Translations under genes and position numbers: made by a program
Source: Chitinophagales bacterium
GTDB taxonomy: Bacteria > Bacteroidota > Bacteroidia > Chitinophagales > Saprospiraceae
Direction of reading: 5' to 3'
DNA: 59,994 nt
Assembly: GCA_022360175.1 (NCBI GenBank)
Contig: JAKSDI010000230.1
Coordinates: 1-59,994, forward strand
Notes under the pieces: model-generated
Seen by the model: the letters and a program-made list of their open reading frames with translations, nothing else
The model's database searches: none
Told to the model about the DNA's origin: nothing
Part shown: positions 45,171 through 53,142 of the stretch, in pieces
How positions within the stretch are numbered: the stretch's first letter is position 1
Layout of the letters: the number at the start of each line of letters is the position of its first letter

Positions 45171-45794
45171 ATGAGTACAGCAGTAAGTATACCAACCACT
45201 CTGGAAGAGCGCTTGAAGATGGGAGCAGAGAGTCTTCGCTATCCCATTGCCTATAGCGAGTTCCTGGATCTTTTGGAGCAAGCAGAGTACCCCATTGAAT
45301 ATGAAAACGGAGAATTGATTATTATGAGTATTGCTTCAGATGAACATGAAAGAATTGTTGCAAATTTATTAGGAGTATTCTTTGCTGAATTGAAAAGGCA
45401 ACCTGATTATGGACGCTACGGCAGCAATCGTCATATATATATTCCTCCATTAAATAAAGCGTACTCACCAGATGCATCAGTTGTAAAAGGGGCACCCACT
45501 ACGCATGAATATGCTAAAGGCAAAGCTGCCTATACCAATCCCTGGTTGGTTACTGAAGTTATATCCCCTTCCAGTCGTAATCGCGATTTTGGAGAAAAGC
45601 TCTTAGGGTATAAATCGATAGATAGCTTGCAGTATATTTTGTATGCAGAACAAGATCGTCCTCTTGTAACTTTATTTGAGCGCATTCCTGACTCAAACCG
45701 CTGGCGCAGTACTGATTTTAATGAGCTTAAGCAAAAGCTTGAAATAGGTCACTTTTCGATTTTAATGGAAGATATTTATGATAATGTCTTTTAA
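45171..45794 (+). CDS. Uma2-family (DUF820) putative endonuclease
   Basis: 207 residues. PD-(D/E)xK nuclease-like fold: YSPDASVV carries the Asp, LVTEVISPSSRNRDFGEKLLGYKSI the Glu and Lys cluster. The family is abundant in cyanobacteria and some Bacteroidota and is usually of unknown role. Converges with the esterase gene; their stop codons overlap. Confidence 0.85.
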   Translation: MSTAVSIPTTLEERLKMGAESLRYPIAYSEFLDLLEQAEYPIEYENGELIIMSIASDEHERIVANLLGVFFAELKRQPDYGRYGSNRHIYIPPLNKAYSPDASVVKGAPTTHEYAKGKAAYTNPWLVTEVISPSSRNRDFGEKLLGYKSIDSLQYILYAEQDRPLVTLFERIPDSNRWRSTDFNELKQKLEIGHFSILMEDIYDNVF

Positions 45795-46664
45795 TCATTT
45801 TTACTAAAACTCCATTTCAAAAAGTCATTCATTGCTTTTCCCCAGGTCTTTGGATTGTGCTCCCCTTTCTGTACTTCCAGGTAGCGCATATCTTTATTGC
45901 GGTCATAGCCGAGAGCTGCCAGAGCATCTATCAGTTGTAATGTATCGTCAATGGCATCTATAATTCCATTATTGTTTCGATCTTCTTTCTCATCGCTAGT
46001 GCCTGCCTGAAACCAGAATTTTAATCCCTCTTTTTTAGTACCCGTTTCTACCATTGTTTGGGGAATTCTGTCAGCATCTGGTGCCTCAGGACGGAAAGGA
46101 GCAGATCGCCACCACAGGGAACCGGAAAAAACACCCACTTTACCAAATACATCAGAATGTTTCCAGGCAATATCAAAGGCAGACAAACCTCCTAATGAAA
46201 AACCAGCAATTACTCTATCCGATTTATTTGTCGAAAGGCGATAGCGCTTTTCCAGTTCGGGTATTAATTCTGTTAGGATGAAATTAGTATAGGCTGCCGC
46301 TTTGCTTCCTCGTTTTTTATAATCAGCTTGTCCGGCCGTTCCGTACTCTTGCATGCGATTACCAGCGTGGATGGCAGCAATAATAACGGGCCTTATCGTT
46401 TTTGTTGCGTAAAGCTTTTCCAGAGTGCTTAATAAATTTAGAGCAGCTACATCTTGGCCATCATTAAGTACTAATAGGGGATATTGGAGTAGAGCATTCT
46501 GATAATAATCAGCAGGTAGTATTATATCTACTCTTACGGGGCGCTTTAGCGTTATAGATGGATAGTCCAGCGATTCCTGAATGGCTAGTTTAGCACTCTT
46601 ATTAAATAATAAATGCTGGACGAGCCAATTTTTTTTTTCCTGATAACCAATTTAGAAAACTCAT
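45791..46664 (-). pseudogene. Esterase D/Fes-like alpha/beta hydrolase interrupted at an A10 tract
   Basis: Open frame 46651 to 45791 without an ATG before 46354. The nucleophile is in GFSLGGLSAF, then GVFSGSLWW, and upstream residues read LPADYYQNALLQYPLLVLNDGQ (family oxyanion region), so the N-terminal half of the fold extends past 46354. An ATG at 46664 opens a peptide (MSFLNWLSGKKK) in another frame that runs into the A10 tract (46629-46638 on the plus strand). With nine A's the two frames fuse. Either phase-variable or inactivated, or an assembly indel. Confidence 0.7.
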
Positions 46665-46797
46665 TGAAATTTGAAATTAAGCATGATTTAACAAGATGTA
46701 GGCAAAATAAGCTTTGGTGTATAGTAGAATAGACTGAATTTTTGTAGTGTTTATAAAATAGATGTTTGTTTGTAACTTTTTGATCATCAGTGTTTTA

Positions 46798-46830
46798 TTG
46801 TTTTATAGTTGAGGAAAAGTACTACCTTTG
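46798..46830 (+). promoter_or_regulatory. Strong-consensus promoter with long leader before the ATP-grasp gene
   Basis: TTG (46798-46800), a 22-bp spacer and TACCTTTG (46823-46830) give an exact -7 box. Predicted leader of about 218 nt to ATG 47055. A second TATATTTG box at 47015-47022, without good -33, could give a short leader instead. The gap 46665-47054 holds these and no other gene. Confidence 0.5.
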
Positions 46831-47054
46831 TGCAACTTCCAACTCTTCAATAATAATACACGGTGTAAGGAGTTTATTACCAATAGTATTCACCGAGTCT
46901 CAGCAAAGATATTGAAATGCCAGTGTATGAATACAAAAGGTATAATGAGTGTATAAATTTAGATCTAACAGAGGTCTTATAATTGATATGAAATAAATTA
47001 TCCAATAAGCTCACTATATTTGGAATTAAACAAAACTAAAACCAAGTTCACTCT

Positions 47055-48038
47055 ATGAAAAAGATTGGCATCCTATTTGGACAGGAACGTTCTTTCCCTC
47101 AGGCTTTAGTAGAACGGATCAATTCAAAAAATGTAAAAGGGATACAGGCAGAACCTTTGAGCATTGATAAAGTAGTACAAAATCAAGCTTGCGGATATGC
47201 CGTTATTATTGATCGGATTTCTCAGGATGTCCCTTTTTACAGGGCAATGCTCAAAAATGCAGCAGCTACTGGTACGGCAGTTATTAATAATCCTTTTTGG
47301 TGGAGTGCTGATGAAAAGTTTTTCAATAATACTTTGTCTGAACAGGTAGGAGTACCAGTACCTAAAACAGTATTACTTCCTTCCAAAGAGCATCCTGACG
47401 ATACAACAGCAGCCTCTTTTTCCAACTTGGCATTCCCACTAGATTGGGAAGGGATTTTTGAGTATGTAGGTTTCCCTGCTTTTATGAAGCCATTTTCTGG
47501 AGGTGGATGGAAGCATGTATATAAATTGGAAAGCGTCGATGAATTTTTTGATAAATTCAATGAAACGGGGCAGTTGGTAATGATGTTGCAGGAGGCAATC
47601 GACTTCGAATCTTATTTCCGCTGTTACTGCATAGGTGGAAAATATGTACGCATTATGCATTACGAACCGAGAAACCCTCACCACTTGCGCTATGCTGCTA
47701 AACATGAAGTGAGCGATGAGATGATGAAAACGCTTGAAGATTATGTATTGCGCCTGAACCAGGCATTGGGATACGACTTTAATACTGTTGAATTAGCGAT
47801 TCGGGATGGCATCCCATATGCTATTGATTTCTGTAATCCGGCACCAGATGCAGATTTGCATTCTGTGGGGCAGGAAAACTTTGAATGGGTAGTAGAGACC
47901 GCAGCTAGTTATGCAATTGAACGAGCTCAGGCGCAAAAAGATGGACAGGATAATTTAACCTGGGGAACCTTCTTGCGCAATGCCATCGGACAATCTACAC
48001 CAGCACCGAAGAAAAAAACAAGCCGAAGCAAAAAGTAA
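47055..48038 (+). CDS. ATP-grasp ligase
   Basis: 327 residues. ATP-grasp fold: EQVGVPVPKTVLLPS (lid region), AFMKPFSGGGWKHVY (K and Gly-rich loop), QEAIDFESYFRCYC, and metal-binding ELAIRDGIPYAIDFCNPAPD (Glu and Asn near 250-265). The N-terminal pre-ATP domain starts MKKIGILFGQE. Forms an acyl-phosphate and then an amide or thioester; substrates unknown. It heads a run with a class I amidotransferase (48107) and a second, permuted ATP-grasp (49282). The C-terminus is a lysine-rich tail. Confidence 0.85.
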   Translation: MKKIGILFGQERSFPQALVERINSKNVKGIQAEPLSIDKVVQNQACGYAVIIDRISQDVPFYRAMLKNAAATGTAVINNPFWWSADEKFFNNTLSEQVGVPVPKTVLLPSKEHPDDTTAASFSNLAFPLDWEGIFEYVGFPAFMKPFSGGGWKHVYKLESVDEFFDKFNETGQLVMMLQEAIDFESYFRCYCIGGKYVRIMHYEPRNPHHLRYAAKHEVSDEMMKTLEDYVLRLNQALGYDFNTVELAIRDGIPYAIDFCNPAPDADLHSVGQENFEWVVETAASYAIERAQAQKDGQDNLTWGTFLRNAIGQSTPAPKKKTSRSKK

Positions 48039-48106
48039 GTCAATAGTTCTCATATAGGGGAGCGCTTGCTTTATTGTTTCTATACTATGGACAACTGAAA
48101 AAAAGA

Positions 48107-48925
48107 ATGCATTCATTACGACTAGCAATATTGGACATGTACGATGATACTCCCAATCAGGGGATGCGTTGTATAAAGGATATTATTAAACGATTTGAGC
48201 ACGCACTGGACTGGGAAGTTTTTGATGTGAGGAATAAAGGAGAAGTGCCAGGGCTTGATTTTGATATATACATATCTACCGGAGGGCCAGGGAGTCCACA
48301 TGATGGTGATGGAAGTTGGGATGTAGCCTATTACAACTGGTTGCAAGCGGTGTGGGAGTGGAACCTGGTGCCTGATAATCAGAAGAAGCAGGTGTTTTTC
48401 ATTTGCCACTCTTTTCAGATGGCGATGAAGCACTTTAAGCTTTGTGAAGTAACAGGACGCAAATCACAGTCGTTTGGGACATTCCGATGTCATATGACAG
48501 ATGCAGGAGTATCAGAACCTTTATTTGATGGACTGCCTAATCCATTTTATGTAGCAGATTTTCGTGATTGGCAGTGTATTCAGCCAGACTTGGATCGCTT
48601 TGATGCGATGGGGGCAAAAATATTGGCATTAGAAAAGATTCGTCCTCATGTGCCATTAGAGCGGGCTATTATGGCAGTGCGCTTTTCTGAAGATTTTTTT
48701 GGCGTACAATTTCATCCAGAGGCTGATCCAGGAGGAATGTTAGAGCACTTTACAAAGCCAGGAAGACGTGATGCTATTGTTGATGAACATGGCAGGGAAA
48801 AGTATCTTCGAATGATAGAACATTTGAATGATTCGGATAAAATAGGCCTGACTCACGAAGTGATTTTACCCATGTTTTTGAATAGGGCAATCCATAAGTT
48901 GGAACTGGAGGCAGTGATGGCATAA
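48107..48925 (+). CDS. Class I glutamine amidotransferase (GMP-synthase-like)
   Basis: 272 residues from ATG 48107; an upstream start at 48074 is non-canonical and unneeded. Triad: C100 (FFICHSFQMAM), H203 and E205 (GVQFHPEADPGG). The oxyanion loop STGGPGSPHDGDG precedes it. The nucleophile elbow CHSFQ differs from the usual CxGxQ. Released ammonia would feed a partner synthetase; the ATP-grasp gene 68 bp upstream is the natural partner. Confidence 0.85.
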   Translation: MHSLRLAILDMYDDTPNQGMRCIKDIIKRFEHALDWEVFDVRNKGEVPGLDFDIYISTGGPGSPHDGDGSWDVAYYNWLQAVWEWNLVPDNQKKQVFFICHSFQMAMKHFKLCEVTGRKSQSFGTFRCHMTDAGVSEPLFDGLPNPFYVADFRDWQCIQPDLDRFDAMGAKILALEKIRPHVPLERAIMAVRFSEDFFGVQFHPEADPGGMLEHFTKPGRRDAIVDEHGREKYLRMIEHLNDSDKIGLTHEVILPMFLNRAIHKLELEAVMA

Positions 48926-49024
48926 GCGTATGGAGTGGTTTGGGTTTTTCTTTTTAGCATCTTAATGCCTATTCCTAGCTGACCTCTCCAGTCATACGAC
49001 CCGTTTGGGAAGGGTATGAGTGTT

Positions 49025-49067
49025 GTGCTCCCTTGGGGGAGCTGCCCACAGGGCTGAGGGGGATGCT
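49025..49067. repeat. GC-rich palindromic intergenic element
   Basis: GCTCCC-TTGG-GGGAGC (49027-49042) is followed by GCCC-ACA-GGGC (49044-49054) and a GAGGGGGATGCTC end. The local GC content is far above the surroundings. It resembles REP/MITE-like palindromes seen between genes in many bacteria. It lies in the gap between the amidotransferase and the second ATP-grasp gene. Confidence 0.5.
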
Positions 49068-49226
49068 CTATAAGATTAAGCCAAAACTCATGCTCTAAGT
49101 TGGAATAGAAAAGAGGAGTCAAGGTGTAGGTTTATCAGAGTTTAATAGTATTTCTTTTGTTTCCATTTGTATGGATGGTAGTAGCTTGCTATGCCCCATA
49201 TATATACTAATATAGGAAAACAGTAA

Positions 49227-49270
49227 TACCATATCACTATATTACAACATCACCATATCGCAACATCACA
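49227..49270. repeat. Short direct repeats before the second ATP-grasp gene
   Basis: ACCATATC is followed by an ACATC block twice (49228-49252 and 49252-49268), with a third partial ACAAC. Possibly a regulator site or slippage product; 12-55 bp upstream of ATG 49282. Confidence 0.35.
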
Positions 49271-49281
49271 ACTAACTCCCT

Positions 49282-50472
49282 ATGATTACCTCATTGCGCC
49301 AACAATTTAATTCCAATTTTGAAGACAAAAATTATCAATCTTTATTAAACTGGGTGGAGAGCCAATACAATTATCGTCCTCCATTTCGTATTGCAGAAAC
49401 GCCGGTCTTTATTCCGCATAAGCTAAAAAATCAATTGATAGAAGCCTGTGAAGAGATAACAGATGTTATTGTCAGGTCTGATTTTAAAGAAAGGTCTCAG
49501 GGGGCGGTCTTGGCCGGACAGGAAGTTCCTAATGAAACAGAACACACTACATTCTTGCAAATGGATTTTGGGATTTGTAAGAATGCAAATGGAGAGCTGA
49601 AGCCACAGTTAATTGAAGTACAGGGATTCCCTTCTTTGTATTTCTTTCAGGATTTGATAGCCAGAGGCTATAAAAAGCATTATAATATTGATGATAAATT
49701 TACGCATCTCTTTGGTGGGCTAAACTCTTCTTCTTACATCGAACTACTGCGAAATGCCATCATTGGAGATCACAATCCTGAGAATGTCATTTTGTTGGAA
49801 ATAGAGCCTGAAAAACAAGTAACGGCTATTGATTTTATAGCAGCTAAACATTCAATTGGGATTGAACCGGTATGTGTGAGTGATCTGATCGTGAGAGGAA
49901 AGGATGTTTTTTATGAAAAAGAGGGGAAAGAAATCAGAGTAGAAAGAATATTCAATCGGGTTATTTTCGATGAATTGATCAAGCGCGATGATTTGCAACG
50001 AGAATTTTACTTCACGCATGAACACAATGTCTCTTATGTGGGGCATCCTAATTGGTTTTTCCGTATTAGTAAGCATACCTTACCTCTTATAGATAGCCAG
50101 TATGTACCTAAATCCTACTTCCTGAATGAACTGGATGAATGGCCGACTGATCTACATAATTATGTCCTAAAACCACTGTATTCCTTTGCAGGGACAGGAG
50201 TGATTATCAATATTAATCGACACGATCTGGAAGGGATTAAAGACCCTGAAAATTACATTTTGCAACGAAAGGTGGAGTATGCTCCTGTTGTAACGACTCC
50301 ATCAGAGCCATCCAAGTGTGAGATTCGTATGTTGATGCTTTGGGAAAAAGGAGCCCCCCGCCCAGTCATTGTAAACAACCTTGCCCGCCTTAGTAAAGGC
50401 TTGATGGTAGGGGTGCGTTATAATAAGAATAAAGACTGGGTAGGAGGGAGTGTAGGTTTTTTTGAAGATTAA
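49282..50472 (+). CDS. Probable circularly permuted ATP-grasp protein
   Basis: 396 residues. The metal-site half that is normally C-terminal comes first (FLQMDFGICKNANGELKPQLIEVQGFPSLYF, ~95-130). The ATP-binding Lys/Gly-loop half comes last (YVLKPLYSFAGTGVIINI, YILQRKVEYAPVV, CEIRMLMLW, ~285-350). This order is that of circularly permuted ATP-grasp proteins. A ligase making an amide or peptide bond is inferred. The direct repeats and GC-rich element suggest separate transcription from the upstream pair. Confidence 0.65.
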   Translation: MITSLRQQFNSNFEDKNYQSLLNWVESQYNYRPPFRIAETPVFIPHKLKNQLIEACEEITDVIVRSDFKERSQGAVLAGQEVPNETEHTTFLQMDFGICKNANGELKPQLIEVQGFPSLYFFQDLIARGYKKHYNIDDKFTHLFGGLNSSSYIELLRNAIIGDHNPENVILLEIEPEKQVTAIDFIAAKHSIGIEPVCVSDLIVRGKDVFYEKEGKEIRVERIFNRVIFDELIKRDDLQREFYFTHEHNVSYVGHPNWFFRISKHTLPLIDSQYVPKSYFLNELDEWPTDLHNYVLKPLYSFAGTGVIININRHDLEGIKDPENYILQRKVEYAPVVTTPSEPSKCEIRMLMLWEKGAPRPVIVNNLARLSKGLMVGVRYNKNKDWVGGSVGFFED

Positions 50473-51744
50473 CTACCGATTCTTCATCCGTTCCAGCATT
50501 TTTCGGGCATTGTCATTGCGCGGATTTAGCTCCAGGGATTTGTTGTAATGCTGGCGAGCTTCATCCCATTGTTCATTCTTCATATAGGCTTCGGCCAGGC
50601 TATCGTATACGTTGAAAGAATGAGGAAATGCTTTGACGTTTAGCTGGAAAATAATGATTGCATCTTTCATTCTGTTTTGGCTCATTAGCTGATAGCCAGT
50701 CCAGTTCATGCGGCTTTCTTCAAAGAAAATCCAGTTGGGAAAAGCTTGACTGGTTTCATCATAAAGATCAAAAGCAGCTTCGGCTCCTTCTCCTTTTAAA
50801 GTATTTATGAAGTCATCATAGTTTGGAGGTACTGGTTTGTTGAGCGATTGATAGGTTGTTCTCAGTTGATTGTATACAGTTGATTCTCCTGGATAATACT
50901 TAGTACAAAAAAGGAGAGCATCGGCTGCTTTTTGATGTGCTCCTGCCTGACTATATGTTGCTGCCAGATTTTTAAGTTCGCCAACGAAAAAAAGAGACTC
51001 AGGCTTTTCTAATTCTTTTTTGAATTTACTTTCAGTTTTGCTAACACCATGCGCTTCTAAAAACTGGATAAACTCGTTTTGATAATTCATCAGGCCTTCT
51101 TCAGGAACCCATTTATCGTATTCCATATTAAAAGCGGCGGCTTTGGCTATATCTGTCCCTTTGATTCTGGAAATGAGATGTAGCGTTCCATCTATGCCCG
51201 CGGAAATTCCCGCAGTGGTAATAATACGCCCATTGTCTACATAACGGACATCTCGAAGCAATTGGCAATCATCGCATAATCTTTGTACATAGTCAAAAGC
51301 ATTGTGGAAAGTAGTCGCTTTTTTCCCTTCAAGAAGCCCTGCTTTAGCTGCAATGGAGGCTCCTGTACATACGGTTAGTACAATACCTCCTTCGTCATAA
51401 TGTTGTTTTACCCAATCAATGGCATCTGGTTCGTTAAGTAAATTGCTGGTGCCACCGCCGGGAATGAGGATGATATCTGGTTTAGGGCAATTCCGGAAGC
51501 TATAGTTAGGAGTAATAGTCATGAATCCCTGGCTTTGGATTGGTTCTTCTGTGAGGCTGACAAGGTATACATCAAAACCAGGTGCCTGAGTAAAAGCTTC
51601 CCCCGGCCCTGCAAAATCAAGCAACTCTGCACCATTGGGTACAAATAAGGCTACTTTGTATTGTTGACTGTTTTGTAGTGGTTGAGAAAAACTTTGGCTG
51701 GCGATTGCCGTCAGTATAGTAATTAAAAAATACAATTTTTTCAT
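50473..51744 (-). CDS. DJ-1/PfpI-family protein with C-terminal TPR region, secreted
   Basis: 423 residues with a signal peptide (AIASQSFSQP). The DJ-1/PfpI domain (~30-215) holds Cys126 (VLTVCTGASIAAKAGLL) and ILIPGGGTSNLL. Residues ~260-423 contain tetratricopeptide-like helices (YDSLAEAYMKNEQWDEARQHYNKSLEL). Sits divergent from a GlxA-type regulator with the same amidotransferase-like core, which probably reflects shared ancestry of the ligand domain. Role unknown; it is outside the cytoplasm. Confidence 0.83.
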   Translation of the reverse strand: MKKLYFLITILTAIASQSFSQPLQNSQQYKVALFVPNGAELLDFAGPGEAFTQAPGFDVYLVSLTEEPIQSQGFMTITPNYSFRNCPKPDIILIPGGGTSNLLNEPDAIDWVKQHYDEGGIVLTVCTGASIAAKAGLLEGKKATTFHNAFDYVQRLCDDCQLLRDVRYVDNGRIITTAGISAGIDGTLHLISRIKGTDIAKAAAFNMEYDKWVPEEGLMNYQNEFIQFLEAHGVSKTESKFKKELEKPESLFFVGELKNLAATYSQAGAHQKAADALLFCTKYYPGESTVYNQLRTTYQSLNKPVPPNYDDFINTLKGEGAEAAFDLYDETSQAFPNWIFFEESRMNWTGYQLMSQNRMKDAIIIFQLNVKAFPHSFNVYDSLAEAYMKNEQWDEARQHYNKSLELNPRNDNARKMLERMKNR

Positions 51745-51767
51745 TGTTGTCGGGTTTGATTAATAAG

Positions 51768-51934
51768 TAAGTAAGAGAGCATAATTAGGTTGCTTTTTTG
51801 ATCGAGCAGATTTTTTTGATAGTTAAGGCACACCCGGAGTCTGATAGCCTAAGCTATCAAGGCGAGGATGGAACGCAAAGTATCGGAAAAAGATGCCATC
51901 ATAAAAAGATTAATTAAATGTGCTCTCTTACTTA
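51768..51934. repeat. ~167-bp intergenic element, copy C (best preserved)
   Basis: Perfect 14-bp terminal inverted repeats TAAGTAAGAGAGCA (51768-51781) and TGCTCTCTTACTTA (51921-51934). Central perfect hairpin TGATAGC-CTAA-GCTATCA (51842-51859). Ends match copy D closely, including GATTAATTAAATGTG near the right end. It fills the divergent gap between the DJ-1 and GlxA genes. No internal gene. Confidence 0.7.
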
Positions 51935-51965
51935 AGCTACTTTAGAAATAAATGATTCACCAATT

Positions 51966-52964
51966 ATGGCTGAAAATGACCGTATAATGTCTGAAAAGCG
52001 ATGGGATAAACGTTCGATAGTCTTTTTATTTTTACCTAAAGTACACCTGCTAGACCTTGGTGGACCAGTACAGGTTTTTTATGAATCCAGCAATATCTGT
52101 AATTGCCCGGTAGATATATCTTTCACCTCTTTTGAGCAAGAACTTCAGTCGGAACAACAATTAGGGATTGGTCCTTTTAAAGATCCTATGCAGATTAAAC
52201 TGGATCGGAATAGCCTGATTTGTGTGCCAGGAGTAGACTTTAATGCTTTCCGATCAGGAGAGTTAGAAGAGGCAATTCATAAAACCATTCCCTGGCTGCA
52301 GCAAGCTTACAAAAAAGGAGCTAATTTAGCATCTATCTGCTCTGGAGCGCTTGTTTTGGCAGAGGCTGGCCTTTTAAATCATCGTAAGAGCACCTGCCAC
52401 TGGAAATGTCTGGATTATTTTAAATCACGCTATCCACTAACAAAAGTACAGACCGAAAGTATATATACTGAAGATCGTGGTATTTATACTTCTGCTGGCA
52501 TGACCACAGGGATTGATCTGGCGCTTTTTTTATTGGAGAAATGGTATGGTGCTTTTGTAGCTGCTCGGGTTGCCCAGGAGATAGTGGTTCCTTTCCGGCG
52601 GACAGGTGGTGCCAGCCAGGAACATCTCTATAATCAAATGCAGGGAGGTTTTCATCCTGCTATCTTTAAAGCTCAGGAGATTCTTCTCAATCAACCAGAA
52701 GCCAACCCAAGTCTGGAACAGCTGGCTGAACAGGTCCACCTCAGCTCGCGCCACCTCTCGCGTTTGTTTAGAAAATACACAGGAAAAACGATTCACCAAT
52801 TTCGGCAGGAAGTCCGCCTGGAGCTAGGCAAGCAGCTACTGAGTCAGGGGCAGTACACCGTAGAAGAAATAGCATCGCGATGTGGATATAGTACTGCACG
52901 ACAGTTTAGGAGGCTATGGAAAGAAAGATATGGAGTGCCTCCGTCAAGGCGGGCTAAGATATAA
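51966..52964 (+). CDS. GlxA-type AraC-family transcriptional regulator
   Basis: 332 residues. DJ-1/PfpI-like N-terminal domain (~18-200) with C125 (ASICSGALVLAEAGLL) and a C-terminal AraC double HTH (~235-330; LEQLAEQVHLSSRHLSRLFRKYTGK, then VEEIASRCGYSTARQFRRLWKERYG). Activator or repressor of unknown target. Given the divergent arrangement and shared domain, the DJ-1 gene opposite is the first candidate target. Confidence 0.9.
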   Translation: MAENDRIMSEKRWDKRSIVFLFLPKVHLLDLGGPVQVFYESSNICNCPVDISFTSFEQELQSEQQLGIGPFKDPMQIKLDRNSLICVPGVDFNAFRSGELEEAIHKTIPWLQQAYKKGANLASICSGALVLAEAGLLNHRKSTCHWKCLDYFKSRYPLTKVQTESIYTEDRGIYTSAGMTTGIDLALFLLEKWYGAFVAARVAQEIVVPFRRTGGASQEHLYNQMQGGFHPAIFKAQEILLNQPEANPSLEQLAEQVHLSSRHLSRLFRKYTGKTIHQFRQEVRLELGKQLLSQGQYTVEEIASRCGYSTARQFRRLWKERYGVPPSRRAKI

Positions 52965-53104
52965 TCTACCTCATTCTCATTACTTCATTCCTCACCAACT
53001 CACTCTTGATATTCAAAAAATATAGTACCCATTTCCATACTCTTCACGTCTCAATCAATACAGTCGCACATCCCGCAGGAAAGTGTTGCAAAAATTGTAG
53101 ATTT

Positions 53105-53126
53105 AAGTAAGCGATCAAACTTACTT
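53105..53126. repeat. Small hairpin related to the repeat family ends
   Basis: AAGTAAG-CGATCAAA-CTTACTT, perfect 7-bp arms, 17 bp before the M48 gene start. Its arm AAGTAAG matches the terminal repeat of the element family; it may be a minimal remnant or part of the promoter. Confidence 0.35.
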
Positions 53127-53142
53127 TTTAGACTCTAAAGAA

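Noticed and set aside
46355-46651. Treating 45791-46354 as a complete esterase starting at ATG 46354
   Set aside because: The coding frame clearly continues upstream through the first strands of the fold, so that ATG is internal.
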